Source: Tubiluchus corallicola
Taxonomy: Eukaryota; Priapulida; Priapulimorpha; Priapulimorphida; Tubiluchidae
Direction: 5' to 3'
NCBI GenBank assembly: GCA_030141605.1
Contig: JAQGDQ010000017.1
Coordinates: forward strand, 438,001 to 502,000
DNA length: 64,000 nt
The notes beneath the pieces are model-generated. The model worked only from the letters and a program-made list of their open reading frames with translations. It did not search any database and was not told the origin of the DNA. Positions 43,136 through 56,139 of this stretch are shown in pieces; position 1 is the stretch's first letter, and every line of letters starts with the position of its first letter. The position numbers and the translations under genes are program-made.

Positions 43136-46100
43136 ATGCCACGGAAGAGGAAGGCGATATCGCAGATTGTAGCACCATCATCAGTTGACTGGGAAAGTAT
43201 GAAAGTGGCTGATCTTGTTAAAGAATGCCAGAAACGTGGACTCAGTGCTAGTGGAAAAAAGATTGCCCTTGTTGCTGCACTTTTGGCTAGTGGTAAGAGG
43301 TCAAAATAAATTGCATTGGTAACACTTGACAATTGAAAGCATTTCAATGTACATTTCATTGGTGCACATAATTTTAAATGAAAAAGGTATCGGTTAAAGG
43401 AAGACCGGACGATTGATTAGACTCATTCTCATTTTAATTTACTGTCCAATAAGTACATACCTATAAAAGTTAGCAGTTATTTTTAATATTTGAATAATGA
43501 GCTTGGTAAGTTAATTAATGGCAACCAAACAAACTATCGCTTACATTATAAACTAACCACAGTTTGTGCAATGGTAGACATCCTCCCTGCATGTCAAATA
43601 TGTTTATGTAAGCGAAGATTGCTATAAGACGCGGATGTGATGTCACAATAATGAGCTCTACATCACACTGATGTCACAGATGAACACTGCAGTTCACGAT
43701 CACGCTTATCATGGTACTGCGCCTATTTGCCGGCCACGCGAATGTGACAAAAAGGCACCTTTGCCAGTCTTAGTGGATTCGCTCACCTGCACATAGCTTT
43801 GAAAGTTTAACAAAATTTAACTATCCGAGGTAATTATTATTTAATCTAAGCTTTGATTTTAAAAAGGCTGTTATAGTTTTCAGTATTTTTGAGCATACTT
43901 TATTTAGAACAAATGTCTACACAATCGTCTGAATTCCATCATTCAACCATGTGTGATGATTGACTACCTACTCAGGACTTATTCAGTTCCATGTTTGTGG
44001 CATGACTGGAACCAAGTGTCATAATGCATAAGTCTAGGTTCAAGTTTGGATGGAATAATAAGTGTTATTCAAAGCACCAAACTTGGCAAACTTGAGTTTG
44101 TGTTTCACAGCATGCAACATTGCTACCGTTTATTTCTACAAGTTGAAAACTTCCAGCTGTTATTGTGGTACATGTGACGTAACAATCAATCACTTTCTTT
44201 ATGATTCGATCGAAATATTTTACCATTTTTCTAGTGCTCTGTTTCTTCTGAAACACCCTGTACACGTGTAACAGTCTTGGATTCCTATTATGTTGGACTG
44301 ATTGCTTGTTGAGACATCCTATAGTTTGTAATTATACGTGTTAAATTGTTGTAATTTTTGCATCTCAGAGAGCGCTGCTGGAAGAAAGAAACTCAAGACA
44401 GAAACAAAAACTAAAGCAGAATGGCAAAAAATGAAAGTAGCCGAATTGAGGACCGAGTGCAAGAAGAGAGGCTTGGAAGAGAGCGGTACAAAGGCACAGC
44501 TGATTGAAAAACTTCTAGGTATGATTAATCAAAAAATTTAAAAATATAATTTTTAATAGGGTAAATGCTATAATATTCCTTGGTTCATATTCGGGCTGGA
44601 AACAGGTTTTTGTACAACCATTTGACACATTTAGCATAAATGTCATACATATGTGTGCATGCTAGATCTTCAAATCCATTTCATGCCCAGCCAAGTTTTT
44701 TAGTCTGTCTTGATCATCGTACCCTGGCGCATCTATCCTTATGTTCTGTCAACGTCATTTCTTTTTTTCTGGAGAAGGCCACAGCCTACCAGGCAAAAAC
44801 CGAACAAGTATACAGACCAAAGCACGGCAAATTAAAATAAGGCAGGTTGCAGAAAATGTATATAATTATATCTTTTGCTTGTAGGTGGCAGTGATGGAAA
44901 TGCAGATGAAGAGAAGGATGATAAGTCCAAGGTCAAACAAGCCATGGAGGAAATGGCTAAAAGTGGTGCAAAGAAACAGAAAGTTCACAAACTTGATGGT
45001 CATTTACCAGCACATCTAGTAAAGTTTGTTTCATACTTTTATAAGGGATATCAAGGAAGATTTTTAATTTTTTTATGTTGTTACATTATGACCAATATTT
45101 TTGTTCAAACTTTGAAGCTTTTGTCTCATTATTACTGAGAATTTGTTTTAAGGCAGAGTTAAACAGTGGCGTAGCATGGGGTGTGCGGCATGTGCGGACC
45201 AGACAGGGTGGTCAGCCGCAGAAGGTACAAGAACGAAATACACGAATTCGTGACTGCTATTCATTACACGAATGGAAGGAATGAAATTTTAGGCATTTGC
45301 AATAATACAGGAACGAAACGAATGAAATTTTGAAAAACTAATGAAAAACTAATACACGAAAACTAACAGCGACAAAAATTTCTAACAGTGCACTAAATAG
45401 TTGATAATAAAATTAGAATATTTTTGCCGACAGCCCTAACTGTAAGACACCATGACAGCTAAAGGAAACATGTGGGGCCCTCTGGCGGTCAAACAGATCA
45501 CAAAGTGGATACATTTAGGACAATGTTTAAAAAAGGTAGTGACTAGAGGTACGGATCCATACAACATACAATGCTTTAATTGGCTTGACACTGCCTGTAT
45601 GGGGACAATATTCCATTGTAGAAATAGACTCTGCTGCCAGGCTTAAATTACAAATTATAAATCATTTATTATTCCTGTGCACCGTAAGTATGATTATATG
45701 CTTTTATAAACAAGAGCCGTACTGCCATCTGTTGCATGGAAAAGCAACTAGTAATTCGCAGAACTCAAAAGAAACGTCCTATGCATACCAGCTAGTAAAC
45801 AAACGGTAACAGCAGTCAGGTGGTCAATGCAAATTTTTAGATTGATTTGTGATAAACTTTAAACATATAAGACTTGTGCAAAAGTCCAAGTTTAATTTTC
45901 TCATTGTGGTTTCCTTTTCTTAGAAAAACTCAAACATGTACTGTGTATACAATGATTATGACTGCATGCTAAATCAGACGAACATTGGTCACAACAACAA
46001 CAAATATTATGTGATCCAGATAATCCAGTGCAAGGGTGGTCATAATCTGTTCTATGTATGGAACCGCTGGGGTAGAGTGGTGAGTTGCATAAATATTGTA

Positions 46101-49100
46101 TTGAAAGTGCCAGTTTTTAGCTGGGTTTTTTATTTTGCAGCAAATGTTTTCTTAATTTTGTTCTAAAAAAGATTACTTCTGTTTGGTAAATAGTGGTGTG
46201 TCTTTTGTGTTTTCTACAACTACTAAATGACAGGGCTGCTTACCAAGTACATGTATGGCTGACACGATCTTTAATCACAATGCACTGAATCATTTGCAAT
46301 AAGCCTTTTCACAGTTTTGTTGCGCGCACGTGCAGTTGCTCTAGATGAAAAGTTAAGTGAACCCAGCGTGTCATAACTACAACCGTCATGTGACTTTGTG
46401 GATAAGGCAAAACTGTCTGCCGCAGCAGTTCAGTAATTTTAGTTGTTTTTCGAGGACTTTTCTTAATTGTGCATTAATCTCTGCACTTTGGAGTGATTTT
46501 TAGCAGGATGTAGTTTAAGAGTAAGAAAAAATGAAGGTTCTAGCTAGCTGTTAAAACCGTTATTTTACAACAGTATGGGTTGGGAGGCATTGCCAAGTGT
46601 ACACAAATGCGTTGTCTAGTATGTTTAACATTTGACCATTTCACGATCATCATCAATCGCCGAAAAAGGTTTATTTTCCAATGAGTACTTGGTTTTACTA
46701 AAGGAAATCACTAATGACAGGTGGAGGCCTCTATCGTAATAGAAACGATTCGAACTAAACTAAATTGAACTTTAATCCAGTACAATTTATATTGATTGAT
46801 GTTAAAACAAAAACTGAACATAGAAGTACAAGAAGTGTTACATCAGTAAACTGCACTAACTCTGGCTGTGAAGCTTATTTACTGACCATTCTAATAATGA
46901 ATAAGCTTTCCTTGGAGTGGCATGACCACTTAGCCATGGCCGCTTGGGCATCCATCCAAAATTTGTTGAAAAGAGTTGCCTGTTGAATGAGTTTATTAGT
47001 ATCTAGCACTAGTATGTTATTCTTTCTTGTAAAATGTACAGTCATATACATACAACAAGTATTCCTACACTTATTAGTCAGTCATGTGATTTCGACAAGA
47101 GATGAAAGATCCGGCAAAGGTAAAGGAAGCACTTGTTGGCATCACACGCAAATATAAGTTTGAAGCTTTATAACACAGACCTGTTATTTGTTATAGTTGC
47201 TTTAAATTACCTTAGAAAATATTCTTTGGATCAGTGTGACTTTGCTTTGTTTTTTATACTTCAAAAGCTCTCATTTTGGAATGGCTATTGTGACACTGTT
47301 TGATAGCAAAATGTTTGCTTAATGATTTCATTTTACTCCAATAGGGAGAGCCTGGTCAGAATGCTCTTAGACATTATTCCGATGAGGATGATGCTATAGC
47401 TGATTTCTGCAAAAAGTTTAATGACAAAACAAGGAATAACTGGACAGACAGGCACAAGTTCAAACCTCACCCAGGGAAGTATACATTAATAGATGTGGGA
47501 GTTGAAGAGGAGGAGGGCGGATCCTCAACTGGCAGTTCATCTCCTCAGGTCAGTAAATGTTTGTTGATTTGATTATTTATCCATATTTGTGAAGAAGCAT
47601 TAGTTGACAAAATAGATTACAAATTACATTAAATAATAATTTATGATATAGGTAATAATTAGGGATATTAGAATTTACCACATTAATTACTAATAAAATT
47701 CTGTTTAAGTGCTCGTACAAATGCTAGTTCTGGACTGGAAAGTGTCATTCTTTTTATGGAGGTTAGCCAAGTAGTTAGGGCATGACCAGGCAATACTGAG
47801 TTTGACTAGTAACTGGCTTAGTGACCATTTAGTAAACTGCTTTTAGGCTGCTTTAACTCCTGCTCTTGAGACAGTGTATGTTCATCCAAATGTGGTTAAG
47901 ACATCTGTGCTTGTTCAATGCCTTATCTTAGAGGTTTATGTATGTTAATGAACTAGGTTCTAGTGTTGCTATAAACAGTTTACTTAAGTAAACCCTTCCG
48001 CTGAGTGCTGGATCCCAGCATGTAGAATGCCGAACTTGTGTGAAAAATATCTGTTGAACAGTTCCAACTCTAATAATCATTACTTGAGTTTTTATGCTAA
48101 CAAAAAAAATCATCGAACACTGCTTTGTATGAGTATATACATGTACACATCGTTATTGCTTGTCCACCATCATCTCGGCTCATTAACATGTCTTTTCATC
48201 ATTTTACTTCTCATTAACATGTCTTTTCATCATTTTACTTCTTATTAACATGTCTTTTCATCATTTTACTTCTCATTAACATGTCTTTTCATCATTTTAC
48301 TTCTCATTAACTTGTCTTTTCATCATTTTACTTCTCATTAACGTGTCTTTTCATCATTTTACTTCTCATTAACATGTATTTTCATCATTTTACTTCTCAT
48401 TAACATGTGTTTTCATAATTTTACTTCTCATTAACATGTCTTTTCATCATTTTACTTATCATTAACATGCCTTTTCATCATTTTACTTCTCATTAACAAG
48501 CCTTGTCATCATTTTACTTCTCATTAACATGTCTTTTCATCATTTTACTTCTCATTAACATGCATCGAGACGTCATTTCACCCAAATGATACATTTCATC
48601 TGGAACAAATTGTTAAGGCAAAGGCATTAATTATTATTAACTAATGTTAACTAGAGAATTTACAGTAAATAGTTAAATCAAGTTAAACAAAACATACATA
48701 CATTTTTGGCATCAAATCATGAGTTTCACACAAAAAAGTTATCAACACATCGTTGCTTTGATAACATTGAAACCTGAATGACAGGTACTAAAAACTAAGA
48801 TGCTAAAGATGAAACTAGATGTCGCCACATTTTAAGATAAGTACTGATAAGTCAACTTAATCTAATCAGAAAACGTCTTGACTATTATGCATTATGCTGT
48901 TAGAACAAAAACTATTATGGTTAATCAGTGACTGGAAATTCTCAACAATCATATTGCCCAAACTTTTGCATGCTGTGCCAATTTCATTTTGTTTTCTTTA
49001 GAAATTTTCTGGCGTGCAAACGGCTGCATGTAAACTGGACACAGAAACTCAGAAACTCATAAAACTTCTCTTTGACCATGATATGTTCAAGTCTGCTATG

Positions 49101-52100
49101 CAAGAAATGGATATTGGTATGCTAGCTGTAATTAAAGACAGTTTTTTCACCCTAAAATCTTGTTGAATGCATTTCTGCACATCTTTGTCAGTTTTTTTCC
49201 GATCTCGTAGGAGTCTTTTTCAGTCTGTTGCAGTCGATACAGAGTCTTTTACAGTTTATGTTACAGTTGATAAGAGTCTATAAAGACTGTGTGATATTTG
49301 TCTAACAGATGATAATTTTTAATGCGCTCTTGGCACTCAAGGTTTAATTAAAAACTTAGACAGTGTTTCATTTATGATTTTTCATTTATTAAAGATGTGA
49401 GCTAACACTACTAAAAATCGAATTATTTGAATAAAGTCGATTTGTGGTCAAAATTTCTAATTATTCAAATCGAATTCGAAGTCAGTATTAAAACTCCTTG
49501 AAGATTTTTTGCATCAGTAATAAAAATGATAACGTGGCTGTTTTTGTGCACAAAAAATTTTAATTTAACTCTCAGTTGCTAAAAATTATAAAAGAAACTG
49601 CTCACAAGATCGTAATACATTGTGCTGACAAGTGGTCAAATCACTGTTTTTGATTGCGTGATGTTTTAGACATTTTAATTAATAATAAAAAACGAATGTA
49701 ACTGATGCATTGAATCATTTAGGCCCCTAATTGTAGATTCTAATCAAATTTAAATTTAAAAAAGTTGTACAAATCTAGTTTGATCATTCAATATGCAAAC
49801 TTCATATACATAACAAATATTGAGCTGATAGTAAATGAACTTTTTTCAGATATCAAGAAAATGCCATTAGGTCAATTAAGCAAAGCTCAGATAGCAAAGG
49901 GTTATGAAGTCTTAGAAGACATTGAAAGCATTTTGGACAAGAAGTGCAAAGGCAATTTACAGGAACTTTCCTCGAAATTCTACACGTTGATTCCACATAA
50001 CTTTGGTCGCCAGCGACCTCCGGTGATCAATACGAAAGAGTTACTGCAAGCAAAAATGGACATGCTGATAACGCTAGGTGATATTGAATTGGCCCAAAGT
50101 CTTCAGAAGACAATTAAAAAAGTTAGTTTTTGTTGCTTTTTATATGTTTTTCAATGTTAAATATTGCCCATATTGACATGATATGTGAACTCATTATGTT
50201 TATAATATTGATTGACTATTTGTCAAAGTACACTAGCCATTGCCACTGCCTAGTGCTTACTGTACCAGCTGCTGTGTTTAACTGCAGTTTGCCTTAAAGA
50301 CAGTTTTCTTTTATTAGAATCTTGTTGGCCTAATGTATGTAATAGATGTAACAGACATTCGACATATAGGTTATGTAATACAGGATGTCTGAAAAGAAAC
50401 AGTGCACTAATAAATGTTATAGCTTAATAATAGTAATCATACTAGTAGAATACAAAGTCAAAGGTATATAATACATTGGAAATTCAAGTATAATGTAATA
50501 ATAATGTAAAAGTTGTAATATTATTTTTACATCATTAGTATGTCATTCTGTAGAAGTCCTGGTTAATTTTATCGTATTTTTCATATTTCTGATGCACTGT
50601 TTCTTTTGGAACACCCTGTAGGATCATTTGCAATTCATTACAACTTTAATGTGTTTTTTATACAAAGGAAGAGAAAGCACATCCATTGGATGTCAATTAT
50701 CAGCTGCTGCAGTGCCACCTGGAATATATTCCGAAAACAGATAAAGAATACAAACTTATAGAGAACTACGTAGCTTGTACTAGTGGGCGGTGGTGTGGGA
50801 GAGGTCAAACAATCCTTGGCATTTGGCGAGCAGATCGTAATGGAGAGGTAATTTTTTACAAGAATTGCATTAAATGATGCATTAGATCATCATTTTGTTG
50901 TAGGTAAATAGAAAGGTTTTAAAAAGTGCTTGACAAGCAATAACCAGTTGATTCAGGACCGTTTTAACAGCATTATAGGTCCCCGGCAAAGCAGTGCACT
51001 GGGGGCCCCTACCTATGCAATTACTCACAGGAATAAAAATGAATGGTCGATCGAATTAAAAATATTTATTTATTGTACTGATGCTTCTAACAATATCAGT
51101 GTTTAAACATTAAAAAACATGCTGTACAGCAAGGATTAATCAACACAAACACTTGAACAATATAACACAGTCTTAAAAAGCACAAAAACACAACTTGCAT
51201 AGATGATCCTGTGGCCCCTATGCTTGTGACCCTTTCCCCCCTCCCGCGCAACTGCCCAGCGTACCGATGCATTCAGATGACACTGAGTTTATAAAATCAG
51301 AAATTCACATTTCTCCTAAAATCTGTTCACGTTACTGGAGAGACTAAGTGAAAATGTCTCTCAAAAGTTGTTACAGTAACTTTCATTTGTAAATTTTTGT
51401 GGCATTAATTAAGTTTTGCCCGTGTGACTAAACCAGTTCAAAGAGTTTAAAAATATGAGGCACTTCTTCAGTGATGTAGCAAGTGCTTCTGGCACCCAGG
51501 GGCAAAAACTTCTGGTGCCCTACCATTTTAATGTTTTGATCATTTGTTTCATGGGTGAAGCCATAAATTGTGCACGTTTTTTGCACCTCTGAGCCAGACT
51601 TTTCTTTTTCGACATGATGGGATAAAGATAAACAAATTGTTTCTAATAGTCACCATGAGTTTGATTTGCACTACTGCATCAGAATAACTTTTTTGTATGC
51701 GTTAGTTGTTGCGAGTAACACGACAGTCTTTAAACATTCAGCTCCGGCATTAAATCGTGCAAAGATTATGAAAGATACAGAACACTGCAGGTTTTCACAA
51801 TAATACAGTCAGCATTTAGAGGAACGCCACTGTTTCTCCCAAAATTGTCTATCTGCTAAGCCGCGAGCTACCTTACACATGCTGTTAAGTAACAACATTA
51901 GCCTTTTTTCTAGGCTGATTGTAGTAATTAACTCTGCTGAGATGATCTCTGGCTAGACAATTTTGTTGTAGTTTGAAAACTTTTGTTAATGTCGGATTAG
52001 TAATTAATAATTAACAGTCATTGAACTCTAGAAGAATTTTGTGCCTTCTCACCATTGAGATGAGGGGCGATTGCTTCCTGTCACCCCCACCTTGTTACGC

Positions 52101-55100
52101 TTCTGCATTTCTTATAAAATGTACTCTCGATCTCGGTTTCAGTCAAAGCGATTTGAGCAACACAAATCTATTGAAAACCGGCGCTTACTGTGGCATGGTA
52201 CAAATGTAGCTGTGGTAGCGGCCATTTTGAAGAGTGGTCTTCGCATCATGCCCCATAGTGGAGGAAGAGTTGGAAGAGGCATTTACTTCGCCTCGGAGCA
52301 TGCAAAGTCTGCTGCATATGGTACGTGAATTTATAACTTCGACTGGGAAATGACAGTGCAGTTTTACAGCAAAGGAGGTTCATTTCAGTTCATACTCATT
52401 TTGTTTTGCTCAAACACTGCAGTTACTGGATTTTTTTTCATTTTTTGAAATCTATTGTTAATTTGTCTAAGAGAACATTTCATGTGTACTTGTGCATGAA
52501 AGCCATTGTGTGAGGAGTAGAAACCTATATAAAGTATCTAATATAACGTAACCGTTACTTAGTGAGAGCAGTTTTTCAGGAACCCATGCAAAATGCAGCA
52601 AACTCTTATGGTCCTGAAGAATTTAAGGAAAATATTCAAGAATTGTTAAATAAATTTAAAAGAATGTTTAGCAAATACATTTTTCATGTTAGAGTAATTT
52701 GATTATTATTTATCAAAAAGTTTAGACAAGTGTTTCATTATGTATGAGGGGTGATTGACTTTGCACATGTTGCCAAAAAATAATTATGTTTTGCACCAAG
52801 TTTCTTGTCTATACTCCCTAATGGAGTACAATCAAACCTCTTTACACCACTTACTTTGGGACTGCAGAAAAGTTGGTGTTAAGCAGGTTTGGCGTTGTAA
52901 CGAGGTGCATTAAATATATCTGTCTGTGCAAATATAGACATTTTATTTTGCGAAAAATATAGGCATTAAGCGAAGTTAGCAGTATAAAGGGGGCGTTATA
53001 ATGAAGGTTAATAGCAGATGATGTCTTTGTGCGGTAAACTTATGCTATAAATGATATTAAAGCGAGTTTTCCAGGCTGTGTGTCATGTTTTTCTTTCATG
53101 TTAGTTTTGTGGGAATTTTGCATTCAATATAATGGTATAACTAGGATTCTGTAATACTGATTTTCCATATCTAATAATTCCACACCCAAAGACACCATGT
53201 CACATGCTTAATGTCTGTTCTGTGTTATGCGATCAAGGAAGGTATCTTTGGAGACATATAAATTATCTAAATCATATTGTTAAGTCTGTACAATCAACCC
53301 TTAGTTCAACCAACGAACCAGCCATTTTGTACGCTGATTTACCAGGACTTGCTATCATTCAACAGGGCACTGTTGATCCCGAATGGGTACAAACAGCACA
53401 AATTCCTGATATTACGATTTTCTTCCCAGAATTTCGTTTCTTAGTAATAGCTATGCTTACCGATCCATTCGATATTCTAGAAAATATTCACAAAGCCAGA
53501 GATCATAAAACAAGCAGATATGCAGCTTTAATATCAGATCTTGAAAAACAAAATTTTCAGGTGTTGTTTGTTCCATTTGAGATCGGCAGTCGCGGTTTTA
53601 TTTCTGCCGACAATTACAATATGCTTAAAATACTTTTCAAGCGGTACCATTAACAAGGATAATTATCTGAAAAGTGAAGAGTCTTAATGAAACTTGCCAT
53701 CATCTCATTTTCTATTCAAAATTCTTGTGAGGTTGCCAAGCTCCATCTTTAATGTCTCTGCCAAACACATAAGATATATTATTTATAAATTTTAATATCT
53801 AAGTTTTAATAGATTTAATTATTTTTACCACAAATTTATTTATAACTCATCTTTTTGATTTCGCAGAATGCTTGTGTTTGTCATATAAGTGTTTATGTAA
53901 AATTTGTAATGTACAAGTCAATATGTATTTAATGTGTGTTAATCCCTGGAGGAGTATCATCATGTACACTCCTATCTGGGACTTTGCGTGTTTTAAATTT
54001 TGTTGTTTACAGCAATAAAATTTTTAAAATAAAAATCTACAAGTGTTCGCATTTCTGCAGTGCGGCCAGCTACTCGGGATGGAGTTCGTACTGGTATCAT
54101 GTTTCTCAATGAGGTGGCACTAGGAGCAGAGCATACAACACTGACTGGAGGTTCTTTTACCTCTGCTCCTAAAGGATATGACTCGATCGTCGCACGGGGT
54201 TCCCAAGAACCAAGTAAGTTTTATTAAGTGGAGAGCTTGAAGTTTGTTTGTATTATAAGTACTGTGCTGATGACCATGTATTGACTTCTTAAGTTGAATG
54301 TTTTCTGACTTGTATTTTAACAAAAATGTAAAACTTTGGCTTTGTTATGTTTAGCAAATAAATGAAACCTTTCGCTTCATGGTTTTATATCTGACAACAT
54401 CGGCTTAACTTTAATAGGAATTTCACAGACAATAGTTCTTACTAGGGGTGAACATCGAACATTCGAATTCGATTCAAATGAGTTTTTTGCTCAAATTCGA
54501 GTCGAAACTAAAGTTATAGATTCAAATAATTCAACCATGTAGGTTCTTTATCATTAAAACTTTTGAAACATCATGGAATTAGCACAATTTAACCGCGATT
54601 TCTGTACCAAATTTTCTACAAATTATTAATGGTTTTACTGCAGAACAAAACTCTGTAAAGTGCCTGATCTTCGTTAAACTGCTTTTAACCGGTGGTTCAA
54701 AAATCTTTCAAACTCAATTTGAATTCGAAATTCAGTTTAATTCAAATTCTAAAGTAACAAATTCGATGCGATTCGAATTCGTTTTCTGGTAGAGAATGCT
54801 CACCCATAGTTCTTGCCCTTAAATATTCCTCTTATTATATAAAATCTTTTTTAGTCGTATTATGTTACTATGGTCAATTAGTTGGCAGTTATCATTGCAT
54901 TGAAGAATAATAATTATGGTTGACTGACAGAGACACAGATGTTTTTTATTTCTTTGGCTGTGAGGGCAAAGGTCGAGAGGAATAGCTGAGTATTTATGAT
55001 ATGTGCTTGACTATGAAATCGTGTATAGGCACTATGGAACTGCAGTACCCCCTCTTTTCGCTCGATATTATTGACAACATTCAATGTAATGAGTCTTTTT

Positions 55101-55821
55101 TCTTTAATTCTTTCTTTATACTTATACATATTTATAAATCAGAAAACGTGACAGAACTGTGCACTTCACAGTTCCAGCGATGCAGTGTTTGGCTGTTGTG
55201 CACATGCGGCCATGTGCACATGTCTGAAATAAGAAGCTGCACACTCTAGGTAGAGAGAGCACTGCAGTACCATCCTTATTGTGTAAGTAGTGTTTCTTTT
55301 TGACTCGGTGTGTGTTGTGTTTAAAAACCATGTACCATATTCTTCCGTGACTGTAAGTGAACTTCAACAGCTTAAGTCTTCACAGTTGTCTCTCCAAGAG
55401 AAAGTTCCAGTTAAGAAAAGAGGCCGCTCAACGCCTGATATTCAAATATCTTAACCAGGAATAAGCAACAATTTTCTGTAGCAGCACCCCCACTAATTTT
55501 AACTAAGAGCTGCCACTGAGGCCTAATTAGTTGAGTGATTTAGTCCTTGCTTGGCAAGTACCGAGGTGCGTAAAAAGTTTGTTGATGTGTTTGGCTATAT
55601 ATGCTTCATTATCAATAGTTACAGCTTTCAAAAATCTTTTTTTGGCAATTCCAGATCCAAAGAATGATGTGATTATGACATTTGATGGGAAGAAAGTTGC
55701 TGTGCCGCAAGGAAAACCAGTTCAAACCAAGTACAAGGGAAGTCACTTCAACCAGAGTGAATACCTAGTGTACAAGGAAAGTCAGAATAAAATTCGGTAC
55801 CTCATCATGTTTAAGTTTTAA
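43136..55821 (+). CDS. PARP3: PARP3-like ADP-ribosyltransferase with two SAP domains
   Basis: Eleven exons: 43136-43292, 44369-44518, 44885-45018, 45924-46079, 47345-47548, 49002-49116, 49850-50121, 50668-50847, 52143-52320, 54061-54213, 55655-55821. All junctions are GT-AG with matching phases, giving 621 residues. Domains: SAP1 (about 19-52), SAP2 (71-103), WGR (about 148-262, WGR at 196-198), helical regulatory domain (about 275-396, with KKMPLGQLSK), catalytic domain (to 621). The catalytic triad is His474 (LLWHGTN), Tyr504 (GRGIYFAS) and Glu602 (QSEYLVY). The NQTNI, HPGKYTLI, GLRIMPHSGGRVG and VPQGKPV blocks favour PARP3 over PARP2. Such enzymes sense DNA breaks through WGR and ADP-ribosylate proteins in the nucleus. 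Vertebrate PARP3 has no SAP domain; plant PARPs with SAP-SAP-WGR exist. An in-frame ATG ten codons upstream (43106) is a possible start. Confidence 0.92.
44227..44260. mobile_element. Solo right end of a CAGGGTGTT MITE
   Basis: GCTCTGTTTCTTCTGAAACACCCTG followed by TA matches the right terminus of the complete element at 50381-50618. I found no matching left end, so this is a fragment in the first-to-second exon intron. Confidence 0.4.
47758..47940 (+). mobile_element. Possible tRNA-derived SINE
   Basis: TTAGCCAAGTAGTTAGGGC resembles an A box and GAGTTTGACTAGT, 37 bp on, a decayed B box. The following 130 bp have no clear tail. Its body does not match the SINE at 42114. Tentative. Confidence 0.3.
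48179..48562. repeat. 31-bp minisatellite, 12 units plus a partial
   Basis: Unit CTCATTAACATGTCTTTTCA followed by TCATTTTACTT, repeated twelve times without any length change from 48179, then a 12-base partial unit to 48562. Most units carry zero to three substitutions. It lies in the intron between the WGR exon (ending 47548) and the exon at 49002. An open frame across its left edge is an artefact. Confidence 0.97.
49395..49560. mobile_element. Fragment of AATTCGAA-family element
   Basis: ATCGAATTATTTGAATAAAG, CAAATCGAATTCGAAG and the following bases resemble the arm of the family at 54443, but without the CCCCTA ends. Short and diverged. Confidence 0.35.
50381..50618. mobile_element. Mariner-like MITE with TA target duplication
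   Basis: The left end CAGGATGTCTGAAAAGAAAC and the complement of the right end CAGGGTGTTCCAAAAGAAAC form terminal inverted repeats of about 28 bp that continue into CAGTGCA. TA flanks both sides. Size 238 bp with no coding capacity. It sits in the PARP3-like intron before the exon at 50668. Confidence 0.75.
50955..51960. other. Probable transposon debris in PARP3-like intron
   Basis: GGTCCCCGGCAAAGCAGTGC and GGGGGCCCCTA (50980-51010) and a CAGTGATGTAGC start with CACCCAGGGGCAAAAAC (51472-51510) look like transposon ends seen widely in invertebrate genomes. Right borders could not be set. No exon lies here; the flanking exons join in phase without it. Confidence 0.35.
53204..53653 (+). mobile_element. 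Retroelement C-terminal endonuclease-like relic
   Basis: A 149-codon frame inside the intron between exons 9 and 10 of the PARP3-like gene. It contains GRYLWRHINYL, then LYADLPG, then PDITIF, a DPFD turn, HKTSRYAALISDL and FEIGSRGFISADN. This order (W-R-H, PD, an acidic residue two to three positions on in a hydrophobic strand, K-x-x-(K/R)-Y, G-x-RG) matches the C-terminal region of several animal non-LTR elements and resembles a restriction-like endonuclease of the R2 type. In relatives I recall, the middle motif reads E-L-T-V-P-F-E; here it is degraded. No RT is attached, so it is a relic. It is not part of the PARP protein. Confidence 0.6.
54443..54808 (+). mobile_element. AATTCGAA-family hAT-like MITE with 8-bp TSD
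   Basis: Starts TAGGGGTGAACATCGAAC and ends GAGAATGCTCACCCATA, so the ends are inverted repeats beginning TA(G/T)GGGTGA. Flanks GTTCTTAC and GTTCTTGC form an 8-bp target duplication with one mismatch, as expected of hAT transposons. The interior has inverted ATTCGAATT-rich arms. 366 bp, non-coding, in the last intron of the PARP3-like gene. Confidence 0.7.
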
Positions 55822-55829
55822 TTTGTGGC

Positions 55830-56037
55830 AAAGTTTTTGTGAGTGGTGACCATTTGGTTTATCGTGTTCTAAGAAACTCGTAAACTTATTACATTAATGA
55901 TGTGGCAGAGCACACGTTCAATCTGGCTATTTCAAAGTTTTTGTGAGCGGTGACCATTTGGTTTATCGTGTTCGAAGAAACTCGTAAACTTATTACATGA
56001 ATGATCTGGCACAGCACACGTTCAGTCTGGTTATTTC
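55830..56037. repeat. 104-bp tandem duplication in the PARP3-like 3' UTR
   Basis: Two direct copies, 55830-55933 and 55934-56037, each opening AAAGTTTTTGTGAG and containing CATTTGGTTTATCGTGTTC. They differ at only about six positions by eye, so the duplication is fairly recent. It begins 9 bases after the stop codon. Confidence 0.92.
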
Positions 56038-56139
56038 AAAGTATTTTCCAGTTTAAAGAAAGTGAATGTTATTTGTTGCTTTTGATTATGAAGTTGTTTT
56101 TTTTTTGTTATGAGTTGAGTGTTATTTGTTTACTTCAAG

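Noticed and set aside
45075-45810. Short plus-strand frames inside the PARP3-like intron as extra exons
   Set aside because: The exons at 44885-45018 and 45924-46079 join in phase and align to known PARP3 order without them; one contains GTGGCGTAGC, a common transposon start.
53204-53653. Retroelement-like frame as part of the PARP protein
   Set aside because: Exons 9 and 10 (52320 to 54061) join in phase 1 and are continuous with the catalytic fold; the motifs of this frame are those of retroelements.
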